A stretch of DNA of 64,000 bases from Flaccisagitta enflata (GCA_965153355.1 OZ231126.1:49910001-49974000), one strand, 5' to 3'. Positions 12,205 through 27,450 are shown, counted from the stretch's first letter. Program-made: numbers and translations. The notes: generated by a model from the sequence alone, not told the origin.

Positions 12205-12566
12205 TTTTAAAATTTTGAGGCATTCTTATTATTTCTAGTCATTTTTTTTAACTTTGCAAAGGCGGAGTTACTCGTAGAGGCTTGTGGATGGCCAACTATA
12301 GTGCATGGGGCCTTTATTTAACTTAACCACAATTCTAAATTTAGAGCTTGCCCACTCGGACACCATGACCTTGATTTAAAACACAGATGCATAACATTTT
12401 TTTCAATGTCTTTTCTGGCAAGTTAGAAATTAGTGTTAGCGATGGTTGCAGCTCATTCCCTATCCCCAGCCAATTTGTGTGCATATTTTTTATAATGTGT
12501 TACAGTTTTTTCATGTATCTGAGGCATGATAAGCACTTTGAGTGTGGTTGACTCAGCGTAGTGCGG

Positions 12567-12960
12567 GCAAAACATACTTTTTTTGGCAACAAGATACAAT
12601 TTGCAATGTCAAGCGTAAAAGTTAGAATGAATGTCAAACTTTGAACAAAGACATAAATGTTTCCACTTTTTCATATCATAAAAGACGGATAAACTGATGG
12701 GTGGACCGACGGACGTACCAACTTAAATCTAGAAAGGTTTTCCTTAGGACTACTTATAGATTTTCTAATTTACGTAGATTAAAAAAAAGAGACTTGTGAA
12801 GGCGCCAACGATTTGATTGCAATAAATCAAAACAAGAGAACAAAGAGAAATCGCCGGCTCAACTGCAAAGGACAACATTTGTTCTCTCATTTTATTGGTA
12901 CATCTCTTTTTTTCCTCTCTCTCGCTCTTAATCTCATTGTCTCTTAATCTCTCTCTGTCT
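12567..12960. other. intergenic, no gene seen
   Basis: Unique-looking AT-rich DNA leading into a microsatellite. Nothing recognisable. Confidence 0.5.
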
Positions 12961-12962
12961 GG

Positions 12963-13235
<273 letters not shown>

Positions 13236-13468
13236 ACCCATATTTAATCAGGTTTCTGTTGTGCGGTAATTCCATTCTCATCTTTTTTTCGTTTCATTCT
13301 CATTTCTCATCAATTTCTCATTCAGATTTCAGTGCAGTCGTTCTCATCCGTTATGAACTAATTGTTGCATGTATAATTGTACAATGCTTAATGTCGATCA
13401 CGTATTAAATGGATATTGGTGGTTTTCCAGGTTAAATGATGTCTGTTGGCCTACCTGTCTCTTGGACT

Positions 13469-13469
<1 letters not shown>

Positions 13470-13538
<69 letters not shown>
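13470..13538. repeat. (CT)n microsatellite
   Basis: A perfect dinucleotide run of about 69 bp. Confidence 0.95.
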
Positions 13539-13539
<1 letters not shown>

Positions 13540-13540
<1 letters not shown>

Positions 13541-14330
13541 ATGACACCTTTTTTTTTCTTCAACCCGCAGTCTATTTCTTCTCTCAAAATCAAACTCTCA
13601 ATCTCAATATCGTTTCTAGGCACTTTCTTTTTTTGCGCTTAACATTCTATTATAACTCAATTTCGAAATTCTATTCTCGATTTCTCTCAAAGAATTAAAA
13701 TAAAAGTGTAAAAAACGACTTCAACAACATAAGAAAAATGCTGGAAATAATGGAAACAAATTAGATTTTGTTCGCAGTATGAACCATTTTCAATCTAATA
13801 CAGAAAACCAAAACGAGCACAGATTATAGAATAGACTGCCCAGGGGCCGAAGATGAGCAACAGTACCCATACTCTTCTTGTTTGTGAGGCTGGTTAATAC
13901 AGATGATATTATGGCAGTAGGCTTAGCTTAAAAAAAAAGTCTTATAGGGCTTATTTGATTTTGGGAGGGATGATTTTAGGCCTGAATTTTGAGTCACAAG
14001 AGCTACAAAAGAGATAACTGTAGTGGGGGGGGGGGCGAGTCAGAAAGTTAGGCAACAAACAAGATATTCACTAAATTGGAGCCGCTGCCCAAAAATAGTG
14101 CCTACTCCAGATCTTTCTTTTCTCTATATATTCTTTAGCTGTATATTGCTATATCTTATGGGTTTCCCTGTCTGTTTACAATTTTGTTCTATCTCTTGTT
14201 AAAACTGTGCCATTGTGGACGCACAAATTCAGCTTCAATGCCCTTTCCGGAGATGAGGCAGTAATTTTGCTTTTCCGATGCCGAAGACAAAGGATAAGTT
14301 TCGTATTTCATTTCGCCGCTGAAATTGCTG
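13540..14330. other. intergenic, no gene seen
   Basis: Contains a G9 run (14027-14035) and a short GGAGCCGCTGCCCAAAAATA fragment at about 14080, matching the end of the minisatellite-cored family. No coding signal. Confidence 0.5.
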
Positions 14331-14333
14331 TGG

Positions 14334-14452
<119 letters not shown>

Positions 14453-14779
14453 CTATCTCCACACGCATGGACTAAAATTAAAGCGAAGCTCCACCGAGTC
14501 TCAACTTTCATATATGAGTTTGTCAGTTTCGAGATTGAACCAACGATGGCGGTGACATCGTTTATAACTGTGCTAATAAAAGAAGAATGAGGCTGTGTAG
14601 GGAGCACAAAAGCTTCCTCGAGCCTTTGGTGGTTTCACCGCAATGGCGCGAAGGAACCCTCAGAACCAATGAGAATTAGAGACAGTAAGGCTACAATGGA
14701 GAAAGTACTGCAGCTCATGTGAATGTCGCCACTAGGAATGTGGAAGCGGCTAATCGCTTCCAATTTGGAGGATGGGATA

Positions 14780-15381
14780 CAGTGGGGTTCGTGGAATAAC
14801 AGCCTAAACTGGAGGAAGGTATTTAAGTGTCTTAATTTCATTTGACAAACTTTATATTTGAAATATAAGTTGTTCACTCGATGCTTTTGTCCCTGAGTTT
14901 TTTGGTTGCTATGGAAACTAAAATTATTTTTTCAAACATTCATAACCACTAAGATATCAATATTTTGAGAAATATTGTCAAGGAAAATTGCTCAAAATTA
15001 AATTTGCTACAACTTTCCCACAGTATGTTCTGTAAGAATATTGCTGGTTTGGCCGTTGCTAGGGGGCATCACACCTAGCAACCGCTAAACGATGCTCCCT
15101 AGCAATGGCTAAACGAGCAATATTCTTAAAGGACATACTGTGGGAAAGTTGTAGCAAATTTAATTCTGAGCAATGTTCCCAGATAACATTTGTCAAAATA
15201 TTGATATTCTAGTTGTTATAAATGTTCAAAAAAATAATTTTGGTTTCCATAGCAACCAAAAAACTCAGGGACAAAAGCATCAAGTGAACAATTTATATTT
15301 CAAATGTCAAGTTTGTCAAATGAAATTAAGACACTTAAATACCTTCCTCCAGTTTAGGCTGTCATTCCACGAACCCCACTG
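14780..15381. mobile_element. mariner-type MITE, near-perfect palindrome
   Basis: 602 bp with ends CAGTGGGGTTCGTGGAAT and the inverse, flanked by TA (14778-14779 and 15382-15383). The two halves are complementary almost throughout, with the centre near GTTGCTAGGGGGCATC at about 15056-15072. The arm motif CTAAACTGGAGGAAGG corresponds to CTAGACTGGAGGATAG in the MITE at 7209, so the two are one family or sister families. No transposase. Confidence 0.88.
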
Positions 15382-15385
15382 TAGC

Positions 15386-15480
15386 TACTTCACACAGTAT
15401 TCTTCACCCACTCAGTATAAATGAATGGGTGGTGATTAAAAGGTGATAGTTGGGTGACGAATACTGTGTGTAGTGGCTAT
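15386..15480. repeat. hairpin flanking the MITE
   Basis: CTTCACACAGTATTCTTCACCCA is complementary to TGGGTGACGAATACTGTGTGTAG with one or two mismatches. The wider flanks (GGAGGATGGGAT at 14768 and its complement at 15480) also pair, so the MITE lies inside an older palindrome. Confidence 0.75.
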
Positions 15481-15902
15481 CCCATCCTCCAAAGTGGGCC
15501 TGTACTAGTATTAATGTTTAAGCTAAACAATGAAAGCGGAAGCGGCATGAAAATCGAGCGCTTCCATATCCCTCGCCACAATAACAATCAACATGACCGC
15601 GATAGCACCTTATACCTTATACCTTATACCTTATACCACCACCAAGTCACTCGACCGTTGTTGAAGAATTGTATTCATTTCATATTGTCATGTTATTTCT
15701 CGAATGTCTCGTGCTCATTCTTCCGTTGGCTGTTAGCGTAGTTGTGACCCCTTTCGCAACCAAGCGTGTCTATTTCTGCCGGATAATTGGTAAAGTGCTG
15801 GTGGTTGACGCAGAGGCTAAAGTCGATATTTTTTTCACATTTTGAGATGATGTGATTTCATTTCTACAAAGACATTCCCTCTCCACACTCCATTAAGAAT
15901 TA

Positions 15903-16181
15903 AACAAGGCCACGTAGGCCAACGATGCGTCTACTTTTTTTTTTAGTTTTTTTTTTATGAATGAATGTTTTTATGAATGAATGTTTTTTTATGAATGAAT
16001 GTTTTTTATGAATGAATAAATGATTTAATGAATGAACTATTCAATGTATGCTACTTTTACTGAGTTGGTATAAATTTTCTGATTAAAAAATGCAAGATTC
16101 TGATGCTTTTTATGAATGCGTTACAGACCAACCGACAGACCAACAGACATAGACTATTATAGAGATGCGAGGACGCATCTA
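15903..16181 (+). mobile_element. pearl/HINE-like element, copy 6 (ATGCG-stem type)
   Basis: Left end AACAAGGCCACGTAGGCC carries a different palindrome (GGCC-ACGTA-GGCC) from the common copies, then AACGATGCGTCTAC. The terminal hairpin at 16163-16180 is AGATGCG-AGGA-CGCATCT followed by AAAAA. Thus the subterminal motif and the hairpin both use ATGCG rather than GTCGCG. The interior has a TTTTTATGAATGAATG tandem run in place of the GGGCAGG module. Confidence 0.75.
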
Positions 16182-16241
16182 AAAAGAAGGAGAATTAAAT
16201 ATCGAAAAGGGCTTTTATCGGTTAAAGATGTTTTTCACTTT

Positions 16242-16420
16242 ACCAAGGCCGGATACACGGCTACCGAAGTCTCGTGCGGGTGGGCAGGGGCCATATTTGA
16301 GGTCACCAGACCATTTGGGCAGGAGCAGTGAGGTCAAAGAAAAAAAATCATAAAAAAAAGTAAAGTGTGTCCAACCATACGACCAACCGACGGACAAAGC
16401 GAGTCGCGTGTCAGTTTTAA
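16242..16420 (+). mobile_element. pearl/HINE-like element, copy 7
   Basis: Starts ACCAAGGCCGGATACACGGC, then GTCTCGTGCGGGTGGGCAGG and a second GGGCAGGAGCAGTGAGGTC module, a GACCAACCGACGGAC tract, and a degraded hairpin GAGTCGCGTGTCAG. The second half of the hairpin is lost. Confidence 0.75.
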
Positions 16421-16617
16421 AAACCAATAGAGATGACTTCGTGATCTGGTTGATACAATGGAAAAAAATACTCTAACGTACACGCCTGTAACGAAAATTA
16501 AATGTCAAGTCCCTGACAAGCTGAACAGCCATATGAAATAATGTCAACAAGACTACGTTGTGAGAAACAAGTACTCCATGTAATTCCGGCCAGCTTTGAA
16601 AAAAGTTAGCTTATCTT

Positions 16618-16783
16618 TAGTCGCGGACACGCTACTCTACACCTTGACGTGTCGGTCGGTACGTCGGTCGGTATGTCGGTCGGTACGTCGGTAGGTAACA
16701 AATATTTCTGAATTTCGAGCGGTTTTGCATTACAGCTCCTGCCCAACCGTCCGCGACTATTTTGCCGTGTATCCGGCCTTGTT
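16618..16783 (-). mobile_element. pearl/HINE-like element, copy 8
   Basis: Hairpin 16619-16636 is AGTCGCGGACACGCTACT. The subterminal motif GTCCGCGACTA at 16749-16759 is the exact complement of the first half of the hairpin with its loop (TAGTCGCGGAC). The end is GCCGTGTATCCGGCCTTGTT. Confidence 0.82.
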
Positions 16784-17049
16784 ATATTAGATTCCACAAA
16801 TGGCACAAATATTCACCACTACCACATACTTTTATCGAGGGGGGAATCTTTCGAGCGTGTAAATCTAAAACGTCACTCAGATACTCACAGACCGAAACCA
16901 TCGGGGACACCAAAATTTCTTTCCACCAGCTTTTAGATTAAAAAACAAACTTTTTGGATGGGGAAAAAACGGCCTGAAAGGAGCAAGGTCAACGTTGCAA
17001 CGAACCAGAAAGTAAAAGGACAAATGTCCCAATTAAATGAATTAATGGA

Positions 17050-17335
17050 CAAATGGACAGGCGGAAAAAAGGGAAATTCAGACAAATGATCAAGTGGACA
17101 AGCGAACAAGCGGACAAGCAAACAGGCGGACAAGCAAACAAGCGGATAAGTGTACAAATGAACAAGTGGACAATCGGACAAGCAGACAAATGAACAAGTG
17201 GACAAGCGGACAAATGACAAGTGGACAAGCAGACAAGCGGACAAGCGGACAAGCGGACAAGCGGACAAGCGGACAAGCAGACAAGTGGACAAATATCCAA
17301 GTGGACAAGGGGACAAGTGAACAATCAAACCAACG
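17050..17335. repeat. minisatellite, ACAAGCGG-type units
   Basis: About 280 bp of tandem 8-10 bp units such as GGACAAGC, most regular at 17220-17290. Every frame is open because of the composition; these frames are not genes. Confidence 0.9.
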
Positions 17336-17399
17336 GACGAGCGAACAAATAACAGAGATGGGTTCTTTTAAATGTGCGCGAAGGACATCCAATGTAAAA

Positions 17400-17900
17400 T
17401 AGGACGGGGAGAAAAGGAAAAAGAAGCGGAAATGAAATCGGAGACAATATATAAAACGAATGGAAAAAATTACAGACTTATATCGCTGACATTTAACTAA
17501 AACAACGATGAAAAAGAAAACAGAAAGAAAAAGAAGAATGAAAGAAACAACTAAATAGCATTTGATTCATTTGCAAGTAAAGCAACACAGCATTTTCACT
17601 TACAAACAATGAAATGAAGAGCACTTTCAGTTTTTTTTATTCCCAACAGATGCCCATCATCCATCGCAAGTTTTGCTATAGTCTGGAGTTGATGATTACG
17701 TCATACTGAGGTCACCATGCTAGGAGAAGCTCGTTGCAAGTTAACCACCCACCTCTTGCCTTTTGCAATTTGCACTCCAACTACCGTCTTTCCCTCGTTA
17801 ATTCAAATAAAACTCGGGACGAGAGACGGCCTCCTCCCGATTCATTATTTCTTTCCAATTAATTACTTATTTCGGATATAGAAAAAAAAATGACAGAAAG
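17400..17900. other. intergenic, no gene seen
   Basis: Purine-rich start, then unique-looking sequence. No domain or repeat family recognised. Confidence 0.5.
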
Positions 17901-17905
17901 AGAAG

Positions 17906-17987
17906 AACAAGTACCCCGGGGGTACAACGATGCGTCCACATGCGGCTTAGCTCGTAAATGACATTCTTATTAAAACTAAAACAGACA

Positions 17988-18070
<83 letters not shown>

Positions 18071-18224
18071 AACATTGCATCATCCCTATGTCAGATCATA
18101 GAATGATGAAATTGACCCCGCGATCTTATGCGATCGTTTTCAACTCGAGCGTGACGGACCAACCAACGGACGGACGGACGGACGGACGGACAAAGCCTCT
18201 TATAGAGATGCGTGGACGCATCTA
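17906..18224 (+). mobile_element. pearl/HINE-like element, copy 9 (ATGCG-stem type)
   Basis: Left end AACAAGTACCCCGGGGGTAC has the palindrome GTACCCC-G-GGGGTAC, then AACGATGCGTCCACATGCGGC. A (CT)n array of about 79 bp (17990-18068) has grown inside the copy. A (GACG)n tract and the hairpin AGATGCG-TGGA-CGCATCT (18206-18223) follow, then AAAAA. The subterminal ATGCGTCCAC is the exact complement of GTGGACGCAT in its own hairpin. Confidence 0.78.
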
Positions 18225-18754
18225 AAAACGATGTGAGCAAAATCGTGATTTTCGCCGGATTCATTTTTCCTCCCGCAAACGCACACACAGAGATAGATAA
18301 TAAAAAAAAATCACGTGAAGGAAGTCGCTTTAAAACCACTTGGATACACTCGAGACGCACATTTATAACGCTTTTGCCTTTGGCAGACTCATTTTTCAAG
18401 CTGGAATATTGGGTTTACCAAGCCATTTTTTCCATGTGTGTGTGTGTGTGTTCTATGTTGTGGTGATTTTTTTTCTCGCTGTCTCATTCGATCTAAGAGG
18501 ATTCATATTCAACATCGACTCTGGAGATGTTCATTGAAACTTTTGTCTCTAGTTGCAGACACTGTGCTGAAAGTCTGAAAAATAAGAGGTCATAAAGTTT
18601 CAACGAACATACTGGGAACGTGTTTACAACTTTCAATGAAAATATGGAAAGCAATAAAGGACAATGTCGAACGGCATAGATAGAGCTAGATAAAACTATA
18701 TGGGAAAAGAGAGAACAGAGAAAAAGACAGAGACAGAGACAGAAAGAGAGATAG

Positions 18755-18865
<111 letters not shown>

Positions 18866-18953
18866 GGGATCATGGGAGAGAGGGAGACAAAGCCAGAAAA
18901 GAAATAAAAGATATAGAGATGAAGTAAAAACTAAACAGTATTGAATCTTTTTT

Positions 18954-19422
18954 TAGTCGCGTGCTACGCGACTCTATAAGCCACTTTTCCGTTGGTCCGT
19001 CGGTCGGTCCGTAACAAAATTGTTTAAACGGCTTTTCACATAAAATAAAGCCTTTTTTAATATTTTTTAATGTTTCTAAGGCATTTATATGCCTCTATAA
19101 GCCACTTTTTGGTTGGTCATTTGGTCTGTCTGTCTGTCCGTCTTTCAGTCACAAAGTTGTTTTAAGAGTGTTACAGCCTATTTAAAGACATATTAAATGT
19201 TTTTGAATGTTTTCATGTCGTTCATACAGCTCTATAAACCACTTTTTGTTTGTCTGTCTGTCCGCCGTCCGTCTGTCTGTCCATTTGTATGTCATGAAAT
19301 CGTTTTTCAGACTTTGTTGCTAGTTCAAAGGTATTCTTAAATGTTCTAGTCTGCTCATCTGTCTGTCTGCCTGACTATTTTGAAAGTGCCGACGCACGCG
19401 ACTTAGGTCCAATGACCTTGTT
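18954..19422 (-). mobile_element. pearl/HINE-like element, copy 10, with three tandem cores
   Basis: Hairpin 18955-18973 is AGTCGCGTGCTACGCGACT. The core that begins CTCTATAAGCCACTTTT and carries the GTCCGT/GTCTGT tract is repeated three times, starting at 18972, 19093 and 19230 (units of about 121 and 137 bp). The far end is GCACGCGACTTAGGTCCAAT-GACCTTGTT, with the palindrome GGTC-CAAT-GACC in place of GCCG..CGGC. Tandem cores between fixed ends are a hallmark of the bivalve pearl elements. Confidence 0.82.
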
Positions 19423-19523
19423 TCAAGTTCTTCTGACTCTGACCGAGAGTGAATAATGAATTAATGATTGAGGCAGCTTATGATGAACAAATTTACATAG
19501 AGAAGACAGTCAACTAAGAAATA

Positions 19524-20115
19524 ATAGTCGCAAAAGCGTTAGATGGTCAGCGGTACCCGTTGCCCCTATGTGAGTGTATGTGGGTGTAAGGTGGTTAGAG
19601 GGGCAGCGGCCCCGAAGGGGCCGATGACCTATGCTGTTGTTATTTGGGCCTCAAGGATGGAATTAGGACCTGGAGGCTGGGATTTGAGCGCAGAGGCGGG
19701 GATTTGAGCCTCGTGGCTGAAATTTGAGCCTCCAGACTGGGATTTGGGCCTCGAGGCTGGGATTTGGGCCTCGAGGCTGGGATTTGGGCCTCGAGGCTGG
19801 GATTTGGGCCTCGATGCTGGGATTTGGGCCTCGAGGCTGAGATTTGGGCAAAAAGGCTAAGATTTGGGCCTCGAGGCTAGGATTTGGGCCTCGAGGCTGG
19901 GATTTGGGCCTCAAGGCTTGGATTTGGACCTTGAGGCTTGGATTTGGGTTTCGAAGCTAGGATTTAGGCCTCAAGGCCGGGAATTGGGTCTCGAGGCTAA
20001 AAGCGGGGGGGGGGGGGTACGAAGAAGAAGGAGAAGGAGAAGGAGAAGGAGAAATTTCTCCTGTGTGAAAGCATAGGTCATCGGCCCCTTCGGGGCCGCT
20101 GCCCAAAAAGTGATA
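19524..20115 (+). mobile_element. minisatellite-cored element, copy M2
   Basis: Begins with TAGTCGCAAAAGCG and the arm holding TCAGCGGTACCCGTTGCCCC, then GGGCAGCGGCCCCGAAGGGG at about 19602. The VNTR core (about 19640-19995, roughly 17 units of GGCTGGGATTTGGGCCTCGA) follows, then an AGAAGG tract and the inverted GCATAGGTCATCGGCCCCTT-CGGGGCCGCTGCCC end. Each inverted end contains its own small hairpin (GGCCCC-GAA-GGGGCC). Repeated peptides read across the core are artefacts of the 20-bp unit. Confidence 0.75.
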
Positions 20116-20245
20116 GAGTGTGTACCAGCTACAAGCCAAATGAGTCAGCAGGAAAGTGCATTGTTGACACGAATGTTATCACAGTGACCAAACTTCATGA
20201 AAATAACGGTGATGACAACAACGAAGATGATGATGGTATCGGTGA

Positions 20246-20640
<395 letters not shown>

Positions 20641-20705
20641 CAGCCGTAGTAATGATGACGATAATACCAAATGGAGTTGGTGATAAGAACGATGAGCATG
20701 ATGAC

Positions 20706-22126
20706 TAGGGGTGGGGATAATGCACCTTAGTCAATGGATCAAGCTGCAGGTGAAGAATATGTGCTAACATGATGAGAATAGATGGTATACCAAGTTTCAG
20801 GACCTTTGGGACAGTTTCAGCCTAGCCCTCCACCCCCCCCCCTGCCCCCAGGGCTTCAAAACCCAGAAAAAGCGATTTTTTTGCTATATTAAGCGTGTTT
20901 TGCCTTCCAAATGTGTTGAAAAATGATAGAAACTACTAAAACACATTCTAAAATGTGTAACCTGACATGTGATTACTCATTTGGGGTGTGATACAGGATT
21001 TCTTATGGGTATAGACCCTCCAGAATTACTGCAAAATGATGATTTTTGCCAGTTTTAAGTAATTCAAGTTATATTGTGATATCATCTGTTCAAAAATTTA
21101 TGTTACATGTTTATGGCAAGTATGTTGTTAGGGGCAGTCAGTGGTGGGCAGGGGCAGTAATGCAGGTGGGCTGGGGATGTCTTGTAGGTGGGCAGGAGCT
21201 GTTATGCTTAGAAATCAAAATTTTGGCCAATTTTGCATCATCGTAAATTTTCCTATTATGAACCATTCTAAAATGTGCAACCTGACATGTGATTATCCAT
21301 TTGGGTTATGATGCTAGGTTGCATACCACTCACCTTTGGAATCCTTTTCATACCACTCTCAAATATGATCACGAAATTCGCTTTGGATGAAACAACAGCA
21401 AAGACACATTTAGAACATTTCTTAGATTTGATTGCAAAACTGATGTAATAATAAAAAGAGTGTCTGCTTTGAGATGTACAACATCATTATTCATTTTTTC
21501 ATGTTTAAGTTGCTTGCAAAGTGACTCTTTAAGAGAGTGTGCCCATCCATCCTAGGGTTGGTTCATAATATGAAATAATACAATGATGCAAAATTGGCCA
21601 AAATTGTGATTTTTAAGCATAACAGCCCCTGCCCACCTACAAGACAGCCCCAGCCCACCTGCATTACTGCCCCTGCCCACCCACAGACTGCCCCTAACGA
21701 CATACTTGCCATGAACATGTAACATAAATTTTTGTACAGATGATATCACAATAGAACTTAAATTACTTAAAACTGGCAAAAATCATCATTTTGCAGTGAT
21801 TCTGGAGTGTCTATACCCATAAAAAATCCTGTATCACACCCCAAATGGGTAATCACATTTCAGGTTACACATTTTAGAATGTGTTTTAGTATTTTCTATC
21901 ATTTTTCAACGCATTTGGAAAACATGCTTAAAACATGCTTAAAATAGCAAAAAAAATCGTTTTTTCTGGGTTTTGAAGCCCTGAGGGCAGGGGGGGGGGT
22001 GGAGGGCTAGGCTGAAACTGTTCCAAAGGTCCTGAAACTTGGTATACCATCTATTCTCATCATGTTGGCACATATTCTTCACCTGCAGCTTGATCTGTTG
22101 ACTAAGGTGCATTATCCCCACCCCTA
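20706..22126. mobile_element. hAT-like non-autonomous element with long inverted arms
   Basis: A 1421-bp element beginning TAGGGGTGGGGATAATGCAC and ending with its complement, flanked by the 8-bp direct duplication ATGATGAC (20698-20705 and 22127-22134). An 8-bp duplication and a TAGGGGTGG-like end fit the hAT superfamily. The arms span about 20706-21266 and 21553-22126 and are highly similar. The centre of about 285 bp is unique. No transposase. The arms contain repeated CCCCTGCCCACC modules, also seen in the pearl/HINE-like family. Confidence 0.87.
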
Positions 22127-22601
22127 ATGATGACGACTTTGACGATGACGGCGACGTAAACGTATTTACGTTGGTTGAATCGCGAGCGCGAGTTTGAAAT
22201 AAAATCGCATTTCATCCTGAAACACTTTCCATCGCTATCGCCAACACTGGCATCGAGCCAGGCTTTTGAGAAGAAAAAAACTCCTTAAGGGTTCAACACA
22301 TCTATCTCTGCAATGGATCTCCTCGTCTGTCCTTGACTATCTCTCCAAGTTGATGTGTCACTCGTCATGTTTATCATGGCTACCGTACATTTCCAACTTC
22401 ACTGGGCAGTTTTCTTTTTTCATCCCACAACAGATTCTCAACGCACGTAAGCAAGCGAGCTTGATATATCGCTTTATTACCGACACTGAAATTCCGTGCG
22501 CTATTGTCGATTTTTTACGTGGCCGCATTCCAGTCAATCGGCCTGTCTTTCTGTCTGCAAAGCATTATCTCCGTTTGTCTGTCTATCTGTCTGCCTCGGT
22601 T

Positions 22602-22605
<4 letters not shown>
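22127..22605. other. intergenic, no gene seen
   Basis: Unique-looking sequence of balanced composition. The 151-residue frame at 22266-22721 runs into a GTCT/CT microsatellite and has no recognisable domain. Confidence 0.45.

Positions 22606-22674
<69 letters not shown>
22606..22674. repeat. (GTCT)n-(CT)n compound microsatellite
   Basis: About eight GTCT units pass into a 40-bp CT run. Confidence 0.95.
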
Positions 22675-22676
<2 letters not shown>

Positions 22677-22827
22677 CTTTCTTCATCTTGGTTTTTAGCG
22701 CCCAAACTCCTTTTTTCGTAGGCAAATCGTCAGACGAATAACCATTAGTAAAAATCAAGGGACCAAACAGGGATCAGGGTAGCCTCAAGGATGGCCGCCA
22801 AGAGATCTTGCCTCTCCTGCTTAGGCC

Positions 22828-23346
<519 letters not shown>

Positions 23347-23470
23347 CTGATGGCATGTTTTTTGTGTGTGATGCTCAGTCACCAAGTTACCATCTTGGAA
23401 CAGCATATCCACACCTGATAATTTGTCATTCTGTGCTCATCCTTCTGTCTATGTGTCTTTCAGCCTATGA

Positions 23471-23475
<5 letters not shown>

Positions 23476-23511
<36 letters not shown>

Positions 23512-23775
23512 TCTCTCAGCTTGTGACAAAGAAAGCATCGAACTGCTGAAGCAATTCTGGTTAAAAGTCTCTTTGGGATCTTTATTGGAATTACTGTTTA
23601 AAGTACTCGGAGAAAAGATTTAGTTAAGAGTTATGTATTCTAACATTAACTCACTTAGCTCTCTTGGATTCGGTTTTTGTTTTTGTTTTTGTTTTTGTTT
23701 TTGTTTTTGTTTTTGTTTTTGTTTTTGTTTTTGTTTTTGTTTTTGTTTTTGTTTTTGTTTTTGTTTTTGTTTTTT
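23476..23775. repeat. (CT)n and (TTTTTG)n microsatellites
   Basis: A short CT run (23476-23515) and a regular hexanucleotide TTTTTG array (about 23670-23775, roughly 17 units). The latter lies about 110 bp upstream of the putative acceptor of the TMTC exon. Confidence 0.95.
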
Positions 23776-23884
23776 TGTTTGTTTTTTTGTTTGTTTTTGT
23801 TGTTATTTTGTTTTTTAATTTTTTGTTTCGTTTTCGTTTTTTCTTTTTTTTTTTGCCGCCGATCTGCATTAATTTCCTATACCA

Positions 23885-24006
23885 TTAACTTTTTTTCAGA
23901 GTGATGTGAAAGAGGCCAATATTTATGGATGATCTAAGCTTGTCAAGATTCTGAGAATCTTGAAACAGGAAAGAATACCTAAACAAAACTAATAGAACAA
24001 GGAAAA
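23885..24006 (+). promoter_or_regulatory. putative 3' splice acceptor and 5' UTR of the TMTC exon
   Basis: A pyrimidine run ending TTTTTTTCAG places an acceptor AG at 23898-23899, so the exon may begin at 23900. A stop codon in the frame of the long ORF lies at 23980-23982, which makes ATG at 24007 the first usable start. Its context AAAATGG has A at -3 and G at +4. An alternative is that transcription starts inside this exon. Confidence 0.45.
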
Positions 24007-27138
<3,132 letters not shown>

Positions 27139-27144
27139 GTAAGA
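27139..27144 (+). promoter_or_regulatory. 5' splice donor of the TMTC exon
   Basis: AATTCG|GTAAGA follows the codons for DINS. It fits the consensus GTAAG(A/T), and the reading frame enters a stop eight codons later. The conserved family sequence breaks off exactly here. Confidence 0.7.
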
Positions 27145-27260
27145 TTTACATTTTTTTATTCTTGAATAATCTTGTTTCTTCTCTTTCCCTCCCCCCCCCT
27201 TAAAAAAAGGTGGCGGAATTTTTTTTTTCTTCCTTTTTGTCTTCATTTGTCATTTTTAAA

Positions 27261-27363
27261 CGTTCATCGTCCGCTTCATCCGAATATTTCTTCGTCTTTT
27301 TTACCCGGAGGCAACCGACCATTTTGAGTATCTCTCTCTCTCTCTTCTCTCTCTCTCTCTTCT

Positions 27364-27450
<87 letters not shown>

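Larger units (their letters stand above)
9973..12566. mobile_element. composite inverted-repeat element with minisatellite core
   Basis: About 140-bp arms at 9973-10112 and 12433-12566 are inverted copies (shared GCTTATCATGCCTCAGATAC and GATGGTTGCAGCTCATTC in opposite senses). Inside lies a second inverted pair: 10800-11025 against 11310-11660, each with GGGCAGATTTCAGGC units, an AGTCCCCCTGTG block and a degenerate CCGCTGCCC end of the minisatellite-cored family. A pearl/HINE-like copy sits near the right side. No protein is encoded and no target duplication could be fixed. Confidence 0.55.

Noticed and set aside
17050-17335. Cys/Leu-rich frames of 100-131 residues as a secreted protein.
   Set aside because: They follow the ACAAGCGG minisatellite on both strands and have no signal peptide or stable pattern.
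18160-18190. (GACG)n tract as an independent microsatellite.
   Set aside because: It lies at the fixed tract position of a hairpin element and is part of that unit.
19663-19914. A repeat protein with SQPRGPNPSLEAQ units.
   Set aside because: The 20-bp DNA unit is not a multiple of three, so the peptide period of 20 residues is forced by the minisatellite.
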